DNA from: Kalmusia sp. IMI 367209
Taxonomy: Eukaryota > Ascomycota > Dothideomycetes > Pleosporales > Didymosphaeriaceae
DNA: 64,000 bases
NCBI GenBank assembly: GCA_027946365.1
Contig: JAPEUQ010000007.1
Location: 1,240,001 to 1,304,000 of the forward strand
Reading direction: 5' to 3'
Below are positions 1 through 11,115 of this stretch, one piece after another. Each line of letters opens with the position of its first letter. Position 1 is the first letter of the stretch. The notes under the pieces are model-generated. The model worked only from the letters and a program-made list of their open reading frames with translations, did no database searches and had not been told where the DNA came from. A program made the translations under genes and the position numbers.

Positions 1-885
1 TACTGGGGCCCGGAGCTTCACTTGCTTGACCCGAGAAGAGAGAAGGCTTGACCTCTCTGCTCACCGGGAACCCACAGGGGTTTTCAGGTTCAATAGCCTG
101 ACTCCGTATACGGTTAATGAGGCTGATGCCAAGTCGGGGCGGCGCGAAAGTTAACCGAAGAGAACGTGGACCGCGCGGAGGTTTGAGACGTGCAGTGCAG
201 TCCAGCCAGCCCTCGCCAACAATCGATAAACGAAAGCGAACGGTCCCGAATCCGGCGCAATATAGTACGATCGCAAATTTGTCAAATGGCTACCCCTGCA
301 GTAGTGTGGACCTCACGCAAGGTACGTTTCTAAGCACGTTCCTAGGTACGTAACGCCTTCTGCGCGGTTCTCCTTCTTCAGTGCGTCTGGAGTTTAATCG
401 ATGGACTTGTCCACATCTGTGGCTTGCGTCGTAGCAAACACTAAAAGATACTTTCGAATCTAGTAAGCGCGCCATCTTGGCAGCGGAAGACGTCATCCTG
501 CAAGGGGCTGATCCGCTTGGGTGCTTTCGTTCGCAGATACAGATCGACATGGAATATTCACGGTTGTGATATCGATATGGGATTCTATGTGAAGCTGGTC
601 TTCTTCTCAAAACTCGATATGAGCCTCTTGCTATGTGTTATAGTTTAGCACTGCACCGAGTCGCGTCTGTTTGTGCAGCGTGCCCAGGCCCTCTGAAAAG
701 GGGTTAACGTGTCAGTGGCTGTTCCTGGCCCGGAAACCCACTCCACATTCCTTTTTTTGGCGACGCACTAGCTACTCCTTAGCTTTGACGCGGCGAGATC
801 GAACTGACCTTTTAACAAAGCGTTTGCACCTCGTTTTGTCCCATACTCCCTCCAGCTCTCTTTTGGAGGAGTTAGCATAGCAATT
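1..885. other. Intergenic, upstream of the deacetylase-like gene
   Basis: No coding region with recognisable protein character was found on either strand; the open frames are short and of odd composition. The part next to the ATG at 886 is the promoter and leader of the following gene. I see no tRNA or repeat. Confidence 0.5.
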
Positions 886-3800
886 ATGCGTTCACTCGTT
901 TATATTTTTTTCTTTGCATTCCTTAATGTCTGTCAGGCTATTGTCTCGCCTGACATCTACTCGTTCACCCAGCCCGAAGGTTCGACTCCAGGTCTAGGAG
1001 ATGCCAGTTTGTCGCCCGCTGTGCCTTCTCAATCAAGGTGAGTGTATTCAAAACAATAAAGACACCAGGAATGAACTGCGTCTTTGCAGCTTTAGCGTGT
1101 GTAACATCGTCTCGTGTGCTACACAGGGATTGGAACGCGGCTGCAGCATACCTACGTCACGTGATCGTACTGACGGTTTTGAACAGGCACGGTAATGGGC
1201 CAGCTTCCGGCCTGAACATCTTCCTACCCAACTATGCAGCAGACCCCAACTGGCTTCCTCTCGTACATTCGCTGAAGACGGTCGGTCTCCAAGTCAAGGT
1301 CAATTCGGTGCTCAACATCTCTTCCCAATGTAGAACACTCCTCATCTACACCTCCTCGGAGGTGACATATACCCCGAGCACGGCGGACGTCAACACTTTA
1401 ACGTCCTTTGTGACCAAGGGTGGCAGACTCATCTTTATGGGCACAGTTCCCAGTGCTCTTCGTGCTCTTGCTGGAGTTTCCGCGTCCCTTGTGACGCAAG
1501 CCGGGTCAAGATCGATCATCCAGTTGTCGAGCGCAAACAAATCTGTAGAGGCTCTCCGAGGGTTCAATTTTGCCGACTACTACGATGTCAACATGCCATT
1601 CTATGAGAATTATACCTCCAAGGGGCTCGTAAGCGTTGGATATACACCAGTGAGCGGTGCACAAACCCTGGGCAATTACCTTGTTCGAAAGAATGGGGTC
1701 GATAGCGCAGATACCTCTGCTACCAAAGCGGCAATTGTCATGTACCAGCCCTCAAAAGCGACTGGTTATGTGTACAGTTTCGGTCTCGACCTTGGATTCC
1801 TCTATATCTCCGCTCAAAACGAAGGTGGCGGTTATTCCGAGCTCTACGACGGTCAATACTATCCTGGTTATGATATCGGAACCCGTATCATCAAGAACAT
1901 CGTCACTTCGAGTCAGCATTTTGTGAGCCTGTGGACTGTTCCGTACAATAAAGGTATTGCCTTTACTACTACGTGGGACATTGACACCTACGTCTCGTAT
2001 CCACATGGGCAAGGTATGGCCGCCGCTGCCATGGAGCGAGGCGCATACGGCAATCTGAATCTCCATACCAAGTACATTACCGACGCTTACGAGAACGCAT
2101 ACTTTCAGTATGGAGTGCCATACATCTACCAGATCACCGGCTTCCGAATCGCACCTAATGGTTACCCGTACATTGACTTTGGAAGTCACACTGTCAGTCA
2201 CTCCCCTAATGCAGTAGAATTTCCTTCTGGCACTGCTGCCGAACGATATGTCAAAGGCTCCACCTCTGGCTACGCCCCTTATATTCGCCAGTGTGAAGGT
2301 GGTACACCACCGACTAACGGTGAGACGTGTATCCAAGGAGGAACTAGCGGTCTTTCGTTTTGGACTGAGGGAGGATCTGCATCAGGGGAGGTTCGCGTAA
2401 GCGCATATCTCATCCGACACATCATGAACGACGTATTCAAGACAAACTACAACCTGACAACCTATCGGCCTGGTAACCTTGCCATGAACAAGTACCAAGC
2501 CAACCATTGTGTGGCAAATGGGTTTATCGGCGGGTCTTCCTGTTCAGGCAATTCTCATCTCACCCATCTGCCGTTCCAAGTCGGGCACAATCGCGAACCG
2601 TTCCAGGAGCTCCCGTACTACGAGTTCCCACTTCAGTGGTCCGATGGCGATGGAAACATGAGTAGTGCTGATTTTCCTGGTTCCGATTTCAGGAAACAGG
2701 TCAACGACATCAAGAACATGGCACGCTATGGCGGTCACTATAATATCCTCATTCATCCTTCAGATGCTGTCTTCGACAAGATTCAGATTCAGCGTGCGCT
2801 CCATGATGCTGTGCGCCCCTTCGCAGTGTTCTTCAACCAGACAGGTATCGCAAACTGGTGGACCATTCGAGACCGTGCTGTCGCTGATATCACTGAGACA
2901 AGCAACACGTCCGTCACCATGACGTTGCGTCTAGATGGCCCAGTAGAAGGTCTCACACTGCAAGTACCGCGGAATTATGTGGTGCAGTCCGCTACAGCTC
3001 CACTTTCGGTCTGCCAACAAGTTTCGTACGACACGTTCACCAACGCTGTAGTCCTGCGCAACACCGCAAAAGGCCTATACACCCTCAAATTCACAATCAG
3101 CTCAAGCGATTCATCTGTCTCCACATGTCCAGACTTCACTCCTCAACCAGAGTCGGAATGTGTAGCTTGGGACGTTGCTATCGACGACTTTCTCGAAAAC
3201 TTTTTCTACGACAATGGAATCAATCTGCTCCTACTGAAGACCTCTTCGACAGGACTCGCAACCAACAACGTAAACGGCAGACTGCAACTCACTGCAACGG
3301 CGAGCAACGGTGTGAACTCCTACTACACAGAGATCTCACGCTTCTGCTTCGACGCCTCACTGTACACACACATGTACTTTGATATGGTAGCTCCCAAAGG
3401 GTCTACGTTCTATGTGCAGCTTGTGTCATATGATTCCTCGTGCAATGTCGAGCAGCCAAGTGCAACCTACCTCGATGTGACTAACTACGCCGCTGCCGAT
3501 GGAAATAACCATACTGTGACGATACCGCTGAAGGACTTCGTCGGGCAGGATATGCTTCACGTTCGAGGAATCCGCATCGGTAATATCGCACCCGCTCAAA
3601 CTCCGATTTATATCGACAATATCAAACTCCAGAAGCGTTGTGTAACAGCACCAGGAGAGGACCGGACACAAGGCCTCGCAATCGAGTCATTCCAAAACGT
3701 AGATCGATGGATTTCTGGTGTTAACAACATCTTCGGCAAGACTGACGACGATGGTACGATGACGTTCGCTAAATTGTCTGAGTTGGGCAAAATGCAACTA

Positions 3801-5798
3801 CTGCCGGCTAATCCATCCTCTTACATCTACACTAGCACTGTCACCAACGGAGTCAAACTGAATGCCACAGGCTACAATGCCATCTCTCTCAACGTACGCG
3901 GCCCTGCCGCCGGTTCTTTTGACGTAGTGGCAACCTCTGGAACCGGCGCCAAGAATTCTACTGTCAACACGAAGTCGTACACAACTTTGAGCCAGACTGA
4001 TTACAAGAACATCACGATTCCTCTTTCTTCGTTTTCTGGGCTTGATGTCAACACTATTAGCCAGATCACATTACGCAACTTCACGCCCAATGGCGGTTCC
4101 GCCGCCAGCAATTTCACCGTGCGATGGATATCTCTTTTGGGCAACGGCACTGGCTCCACGAACTCGAGCTGCACGAAAGCCTCCGGCTACGTAGTGCTCG
4201 ACTTCTGTGACACGACTGAGTTTACGAAGCAGACCAGTGCTCTGGGTACTGGAATTTCAGACGACAATACGATGAGCTACTACAATCAGACAACCAGTGG
4301 GTACATTAACCTTGTTCCTCGCGACTCGAGCTCATACTTCTATTCGCTGCTCGCAACATCATCCAATTGCGCAACAGTGAATAGCACATATAATGGTGTC
4401 GTACTCACCATTTCGGGCCCACAGGGAGCGACCGCCGATGTTGGCTTCAAGCATGGTGGTACAACCTGCAACACCAACGTAGTCACTGATCTGGTCTCCG
4501 TCACCTTCAACGCCGCGGCGACACAGGTGACTATCCCCTTCTCGCGCTTCCCGACTGGCTTCAACCAAAACAATCTCCAATCATTTGTCATGACCAACTT
4601 CAACAAGCCTGGCTCTACCTATCGTATACATTCTTTGGTCTTCGTGGGACCGTCCGATAGCCGCGGTTGCGCATTGTGTGAAGGTACCCAACTCGACACA
4701 TGCACGTTTTCAACTTCGGTCCCGACGAAAAACCAGCTCTCTGGCGCGGTGACCGATGATGGTACCCTCACCTCTTACTCTGTAAGCAGTGACGGTTCGC
4801 TTGCCCTAGGCACCAACTCGGCAGCGTACTGGTACTCTGAGTTTGGCAACAATGCATGCTATAATGCAAATACAGTGAATGCAACCGGTCTGCAGCTCTC
4901 CCTCGCGGCACCTGCAGGCACATCGTTCCAAGTCAGTATGCGCTGGAGAACAAATACCGCGTGCTCCACGACATCGTCTGCATCCTCTGTCTCAATCACT
5001 GATTATGTCACCTTCAACGGAAACACTAGCTACCAAGTCGCACGCATTCCTTTCACCGCTTTCTCTGGCCTCAATTCTAGCCGACTCGCCAGCGTCGCAC
5101 TTTCCGGATTCAGTCCTGCGAATGTAAACGTGAAGGTCGGCTGCGTAAGTCTCGTTACCATTGCCTCCACTACTACCCCGAGTACCTGCACTTGTCCCGA
5201 TAGTGCGTGGCTCAATTACTGCTCTTCTGGATCCGCGAACCGTAACGCCAACGGTGGTGTACAAAGCGACGACGGCACGATGAAGGCGACTCCCGGCCTA
5301 GTCAACAACGCTCTTGCTCTGCAACCCACCTCCTCAGCTTCGTACTGGTACTCGCTCTTGAACTGCATTGACGTTTCCTCTTCCACTACCCTCTACCTCA
5401 ACGTTACGGCCAATGCGGGCGCGACTTTCAACGTGCAGTTGCAGAGCAGCGGATCTACGTGCGGTACTTCAATCCAACGAAGCAGTGTCTCGAGCTCGAC
5501 TTACGGAACCATGACCGGGAAGCCAGTGGTTTTGGCCATCCCGCTCTCGGCGTACACTGCGGTAAACAGTGCATTCTCGTCGAAATCGATTTATGCCGTT
5601 GTGCTAGACAGTTTCAGCGATAGCACTTCGACGTATAGTCTCAACTGCGCGTACTTTGGAACTACCAGCACCAGTACTAAAGTGAAAGTGAGGAGCGATT
5701 TCGGGATGTCGTCGATTCTCAAACGCGAAAATAGCACTTTTGTTGAAGATGAATTGGTTGATCAAGTCGGCTTGCTGAAGTTCATGGCGAACTTCTAG
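886..5798 (+). CDS. Large secreted deacetylase-like protein with tandem C-terminal modules
   Basis: Exon 1 (886-1037) encodes a signal peptide (MRSLVYIFFFAFLNVCQA). A GTGAGT donor at 1038 joins an acceptor at either 1126 or 1186; both keep the frame, and the second has a better CTGAC branch point. The protein is 1607 or 1587 residues. Nucleotides about 1200-1930 encode an alpha/beta domain. A NodB-like region follows, with W-D-I-D (Asp codons at 1977 and 1983) and H-T-V-S-H (His codons at 2187 and 2199), the usual metal-binding Asp-His-His set of polysaccharide deacetylases. The order recalls the Aspergillus galactosaminogalactan deacetylase Agd3 (family CE18); that link is inference. From about 3170 to 5680 there are about five beta-rich, N-glycosylation-site-rich modules of roughly 170 residues. 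Four begin with a DDGTM/DDNTM/DDGTL motif and continue to an S-Y-x-Y-S motif, suggesting glycan or wall binding. A secreted or wall-associated role is likely. Substrate is unknown. Confidence 0.8.
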
Positions 5799-6068
5799 AG
5801 AGAGACGTAGATGCTATAATATTTGGTTTCCACCTTCACTTTGCATGTCTTGAGATGGGCTCATCAGGCCAAAAAAATACGGAGTTTTGCATGGATGAGT
5901 TATAATGTTGCATATGTATATAAACCTAATACCAGACCACCACCCTATAAGTCTATGCTCATATTTTCGTCGTTGAGATAACACTGTATGCATCTCAGGC
6001 TCCTTTACCACTCATCCTCTATATGACTCTAAAGCTTCCGCTTCATATACACTACATCTTCTAAACTA

Positions 6069-6902
6069 CTATTTCCCCTCACCAACTTCAACCGGGGGTA
6101 CCAAGACCTCATCCGCCCTGCCCAATCCGGCTGGAGGCACTAAGACCCCACGCCTATCCACCTCTCCTTCGTCATCGATGCCCTCATACGGTGGTGGATT
6201 CTCACACTGTCCATCTTCAATTTCATTCTGCTCTTCGCCTCCCCCAACTAACCTCACCCTCTCCTCCCCTAACTCCGCATCCCGCTCCCCTATCCGCTCA
6301 TTCTCGCGCATGCTTTTCGGGACCAGCAAGGAAATTGGCAACGCGATGGCGATATACACCAGCCACAGCGGCGCAACAGGCGGCCACCCGACTCTCCCCT
6401 GCATAGGATAACCCTCGGTTGGGTACGGCAGGCTCCTTCCAAAACGCAGCAGCAGGCAATCCACTAATGCACGCAGCCATGCTACAATCCCGACAGTTAG
6501 CGGAATTATATTGGTGAAGAAGACCACAGTCCAGTTGGGACAGGAGAGGCTAGTTCGGAGATGAAAGAATATAAGGAGTGGGATGGACAAGATAGTTGCC
6601 CAAATGAGGCGGCGGCTGCGGACGTTCGGGCTAGGTGCACGTGCACGTGTGGATGGAGAGACTGTCTCCTGTCTTCCGATGCTGTATGTGACCATCTCAA
6701 TGATGATAGCGCACACCACAATGGCAATGCTGTACATTATCGTGGAGGCCTCGTGGTCTTCGCAATCATTGTCAGCCCGAAGGGGGTGGAGAGTGCGCAT
6801 TTTGCTCAGGCAGAAGATGGATGCAGGGAGGAGGGGAAAATGGAATGAGCAGGAGTTGTCTCCAAGCGGGTTTGATTTTATTTGCGGGCACAATTGAGGC
6901 AT
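6069..6902 (-). CDS. Multi-pass membrane protein, fungal, unknown function
   Basis: Single-exon protein of 277 residues. It has a hydrophobic N-terminus and four clear membrane segments, around residues 55-76, 90-108, 119-148 and 170-192. A hydrophilic acidic tail follows (from about residue 198), with Pro-rich patches including N-P-P-P-Y near residue 236, a PPxY-like motif that WW-domain ubiquitin ligases often bind. The start at 6902 is the first ATG in frame; a later Met at residue 35 is a weaker alternative because it would drop the first hydrophobic stretch. The protein family is not one I can name. It is convergent with the preceding large secreted-protein gene, 270 bp between stop codons. 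Confidence 0.7.
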   Translation of the reverse strand: MPQLCPQIKSNPLGDNSCSFHFPLLPASIFCLSKMRTLHPLRADNDCEDHEASTIMYSIAIVVCAIIIEMVTYSIGRQETVSPSTRARAPSPNVRSRRLIWATILSIPLLIFFHLRTSLSCPNWTVVFFTNIIPLTVGIVAWLRALVDCLLLRFGRSLPYPTEGYPMQGRVGWPPVAPLWLVYIAIALPISLLVPKSMRENERIGERDAELGEERVRLVGGGEEQNEIEDGQCENPPPYEGIDDEGEVDRRGVLVPPAGLGRADEVLVPPVEVGEGK

Positions 6903-8204
6903 CCACAGATAGGTGGCTGTGCTACGACATGGATGACCAGAGGAATCCTACACATGTACAAGAGTGAGTGCATAGCCAACTGTGGGGCGAAAACGACTTT
7001 CGCTGCGCCCTGCTGCGCTGACACTGCTACGTTGAGTTTTTTGGTCTACGATATTCGAATCAGGTGATTTCGGGGCGTTAGGCTACCATGCGCACTTGCG
7101 TTGAGCGGATAGAAAGATTATGCAGTGCTATAGCCGGGGCCCTTTTGAGCGATGAAGTCCGGCGCAAAGTGTACTCGCTAGTCCCTACGGTAAGTATGTT
7201 ACTTTTCAAAGGTCCAGGTACTTTTTTTGTTTAATGATGAAGACAGCTTGTAAGCCACGAACATCAAGTGTTGCAACGTCTCCTACAGAGTCGCAGGAGG
7301 CTCATAGTACCCTTCGAAAGTATAGAGTGCTATAGAGATTTGTGAGATAGTTTGCTCATTAGCTTGCCCTATTGAACAATTCAAATAACGAGCTCTCAAA
7401 TAACTTCATTAGTTGTCTTGCCTACATTTAGGACAAATATAGTAAAGGTCATGATTGAAGATTCTTATGGTAGTCGATGAAAGAAATACTGTCCCTTTCT
7501 TTGACATCGGGTACAATGGCTCGACAGCATGTAACAACGAAAAGTGGCCTTTTAGAATCGATCGCCCGATTATATCCAAAATTCTGTTTCTGAATTCTCA
7601 TTGTTGCGAAGAGTTGCTGAATTTAGACTTCATCATGATGCAAGGATGTCATTAGCCTACGAAGACACAACAGAACAGTCGTCAAGAGTATACGATAAGG
7701 TATGGAGAAACATCTGACATGGCTGTTTTGCAATTGTTGATGGTGCACCAGCTCGATTGCTTTCATCCGATCGACCAAGCTTCAAAAGGGTTGAGATCTT
7801 CAGAAGACATCGCAAACCCAAAGAAAAATCATGGCAGCGCCAGGGGTATACAACGTCAGACGTTTCGTTCACTTTGTGTCCTCTCCTTTGTCGTATGTCT
7901 ACCGGGCACGTTCACTCTTCTATATATGAGACTTCTTTGCGGCTCCAGGTGAACAAAGACTGGCTTGAGGTAACAAAGGGTTTGTTTAGATACAATCTCC
8001 AACTGTTAACGTAGATTGAAACCCTGCCGCTGTGTATATAATTTTCCGTCTTCTTTTCTTCAGACTTTCCGGACTACCAAATTTCCACGAAGCATTACGC
8101 AACCCGATACACCAAGATCGCTACACAACTCGATACACAATCAAGTAGATATATTCGAAAGAGCTATACAACAGCCCACACAGTTTCCGGCAATCACATC
8201 CAAA
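6903..8204. other. Divergent intergenic region
   Basis: This 1.3-kb region separates the membrane-protein gene (minus) from the next plus-strand gene and contains only short unconvincing open frames. A TATATAA sequence at about 8034-8040, 165-170 bp before the next ATG, could be a core promoter element. I see nothing else I can support. Confidence 0.4.
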
Positions 8205-9851
8205 ATGTCTACTAGTACCAAGCGTCGCGCTAGCGACCCAATTGAGAACAACTCACCCGTGAAGAAACAACGAGTCGATAATCATCCCGAATGTTCTCTT
8301 TCCGAACATTCAGTGCCTGGACTTAAAACCGCAGAGCCGGCTATCCAAGTTTCGAAATCCGGCACCAAGGTTACAAAGACCGGAGAATCTACCGAGAAGC
8401 GCATAACGAAGTCGCGAGTCAAGAACCCACCGCTCGAACTGGTGTTCGAACCGTATGAAGACGATGGGCCCCCTCTGGATCCTCCATTCAACCCCGCTTG
8501 GGGTTTGAAACCTTTTCCCCCAAACGGCGAGGGCCCTCGGTCCTATCCTGATCAACCGTCTGCTCGTACAAGCAATGGGCAGACAGATCCACCCCTCTGG
8601 GAGGATCGCGGGGCCCGTATCAAGCGAGGTTCCCGATTCATCGATGTGGATGGAGGCTCTCCGATTGACCAGAATGACTTAATACTAATCAAACTTATTG
8701 ATATGCGCCCGAAGAGCAAGACAGATCCAACTCCTAGGCGTCTGCCGAGGCACTACAGAAATCAGCATGGTACTCCGCTCGATTGGAATAGCAAGCAGGC
8801 TATTAAGGCACTAAATGACCGTCGCCAACAGAATATTAATTCACACTGCTGTGAATTGTCCTGGTCTCCCAAGGAGCGCGAGGCACTCGCTTCAATTTTC
8901 AGCGAGTTCCCGGACATATCTATCATGGAGGCAACTGAACGTTTCAATCACCACTTCGAAGGTGATTTTGTTGATTCGTCTGGTTTTAGCGAAAGTGAGC
9001 TCTTCACAGGCCGCACAATTGAGAGCGTACGATTTGAATACTTATCCTTTAAAAGCAAGTACGATAATGGTGAGGCTCCCAAGAGAACCCAATTACTAGA
9101 CATAAAAGCTAAGAAGCACTTCGTTCGAATGTTTGGAATGAGTGCAAAGTCTAATGATGAGGATGAAGAAGACCATGGTGATGATGGCGATGGCGGTGAT
9201 GATGAACTGTCCCACTCACCCCCTAAAGAGGATCTCAAGAAGAACAAAGGGGAGGCAAAGAAGAGCGGGACCGTCGGAGACAGTGAAAACCACCAAGACG
9301 GTGATGAAGACTCATCGAAAAGCAAGGCTAAGAAGAGCGAGGCCATTGTCACCGGTAGCGAAGGCGTTGAAGATGGTAACAAGGCTGAAGATGACTCGTC
9401 TAAACCATCGGCCAGCAAGAAGGGCAAAAAGGTTGAATTCGTAGCCGAGAAGGCTCAACCAACTCAGCTGCCGACTATTGGAGAGGCGCCCAACGCGTCC
9501 TCCCCTCCGAGTCGCCGTGGCTCTGCCATCAGTCTCCGTACATCCGCCTCAGGCCGTCGATCATCATCCATAAAGATAGAGTCTCCCGTGAAGGCTGATT
9601 TACTCATCCAGTCCAAGCGCCGCTCATCTAGCACAAAGCCTGGTTCGCCTTCAAAGACAAGTCTGCCCGATTCTCGCCGCGGATCTGCCAATAGCCGCCG
9701 CTCATCAAGCACAAAGCCGACATCCCCTTTCAAGGCTGAGTCACGCACTTCAATCCGCCGCGAGTCTACGCCGAGGCGTCGCTCATCTACACAAAATACC
9801 GAACCGCCTATAACACGTCACCGCTCTTCTAGTCGCAAAAATAGTGGTTAG
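8205..9851 (+). CDS. Probable nuclear protein, acidic middle and Ser/Arg/Lys-rich tail
   Basis: Single exon, 548 residues from the ATG at 8205, which has a good context (TCCAAAATG). The frame is open further upstream to 8016, but that stretch has no convincing start. The N-terminus carries a basic motif (KRRASD, then VKKQRVD) that looks like a nuclear localisation signal. Near 8857-9090 is the only part with fold-like character, starting W-S-P-K-E-R-E-A-L and rich in aromatic residues; it could be a SANT/Myb-like helical region, but this is a guess. Next come an Asp/Glu-rich segment (9160-9215), a Lys/Glu-rich segment, and a C-terminal tail of imperfect repeats of the form RRSSSTKP-SP-K (for example at 9618 and 9696). 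The family is not recognised; a DNA- or chromatin-associated role is inference from composition. Confidence 0.7.
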   Translation: MSTSTKRRASDPIENNSPVKKQRVDNHPECSLSEHSVPGLKTAEPAIQVSKSGTKVTKTGESTEKRITKSRVKNPPLELVFEPYEDDGPPLDPPFNPAWGLKPFPPNGEGPRSYPDQPSARTSNGQTDPPLWEDRGARIKRGSRFIDVDGGSPIDQNDLILIKLIDMRPKSKTDPTPRRLPRHYRNQHGTPLDWNSKQAIKALNDRRQQNINSHCCELSWSPKEREALASIFSEFPDISIMEATERFNHHFEGDFVDSSGFSESELFTGRTIESVRFEYLSFKSKYDNGEAPKRTQLLDIKAKKHFVRMFGMSAKSNDEDEEDHGDDGDGGDDELSHSPPKEDLKKNKGEAKKSGTVGDSENHQDGDEDSSKSKAKKSEAIVTGSEGVEDGNKAEDDSSKPSASKKGKKVEFVAEKAQPTQLPTIGEAPNASSPPSRRGSAISLRTSASGRRSSSIKIESPVKADLLIQSKRRSSSTKPGSPSKTSLPDSRRGSANSRRSSSTKPTSPFKAESRTSIRRESTPRRRSSTQNTEPPITRHRSSSRKNSG

Positions 9852-11115
9852 GCCAATAATGAAGGCAGAGAGGTTGGAGAGCTGCTCGGGGAGGGAGCAA
9901 GCAATACCATCAAAACCCTGATGTACAATACTTCAGTAGTGTAAGCGTGCTACTAAGTATGGTTTCTTTCATAATACTTGTTCTGTATTATTTTTTCGTT
10001 TCAGTCTATATATTATGTCATTCACGTCGACTGTGCTTGCCTCTACTTATTATGCTTCTTAACGTGTACTATATTCAACGCACCAACCTGCGTGGCAGAA
10101 ACTCTCCTTTGCCGGAATGAATATATTGTTTAGGTGTCAAACACTCTTCCCCACATTTCAACTAGTAGTAAGTGAATTTTCATTATTCTCTAGATATTTC
10201 TCCCTAGGAAGCTAGCGTGCAGCGCAAAAAAAAAATAAAGCGCTCTTAGTCATGCTGTAGACCGTTTCTTTTAGACTATCTGGACCTATATCAGCTCCAT
10301 CCCCCCCTACAACATCACAACTGTCTACAAAATGAAAAGTATGAACCCTAGATCTATCCAGGCGAAGGGGTTTGCAGCGTGTCTGAACACAAGGTTTGAG
10401 CGCGTTTACGTAGTGCGATATCAGCTATCTAACCAATTATGTTGTACTGACAAAGTGTGGCGCTTCTAAAAACATCTATCACAGTCACGTGATTACTATC
10501 TGTGGCAACCTTCAGCCTTGTTGCCAGCTGTGTCTCGTCTGTCTGACATGGCCGCCATTCCTCTTTCACACCATCGCGAACCGCAACGAATACGCTCCAT
10601 CATGGGACCTGGCCTCTGCTGACGTGACCATACCCATTCCATCCGCCAAAACTTGGGTTCCGCGCTGGCCACCAACTTTTCTGCCTAGTCCTCAAATCTG
10701 CGCTGAGCCGCGCTTCCTGCAGCCTCTTCTGCCTTTCGAGTCCTTCTGATACTACTACTATAACAACAATCACTCATATACATCACTTTCATCCCCGTGG
10801 ACCTGTAGCTAGCCTATCTATAGATATAGGCATTCCATAGCCTGCAACGTAGTCGAAACCTTCGCTGTCTAGTGCAGAACTAGTGGTAGCTACAGACTGT
10901 ACGACGTCGCCACTTGTGCAAAAACGGTCTGATTGGACTCCCTTCCTTTCCTCGTCGTCAGAGCCCTTTTGTCACTGAGATCTTCGTCGAACCTTGTGCT
11001 ACGCAACCGTCAAACTTGCGCGCAATCCCTATTAAAGTGTTCCTCCTGCGAAGATATAGACAGGCAAAACGTAAATTCAACGTGTCGGGTGTACGAGCAG
11101 TTGCAGAGGAGCATC
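9852..11115. other. Intergenic, promoter of the RGS-fusion gene
   Basis: No supported gene. The palindrome-containing sequence AGTCACGTGAT begins at 10483, about 630 bp before the next ATG; the same AGTCACGTG core recurs upstream of the Kar5-like gene. A poly(A) run lies at about 10226-10234. Confidence 0.4.

Noticed and set aside
7455..8014. Several short plus-strand frames between the membrane protein and the nuclear-looking protein
   Set aside because: All under 90 codons and overlapping each other; no coherent protein or splicing model could be made.
8016..8204. N-terminal extension of the 548-residue protein
   Set aside because: The frame is open, but there is no good start codon and the first well-placed ATG is at 8205; the upstream part also overlaps a TATATAA sequence.
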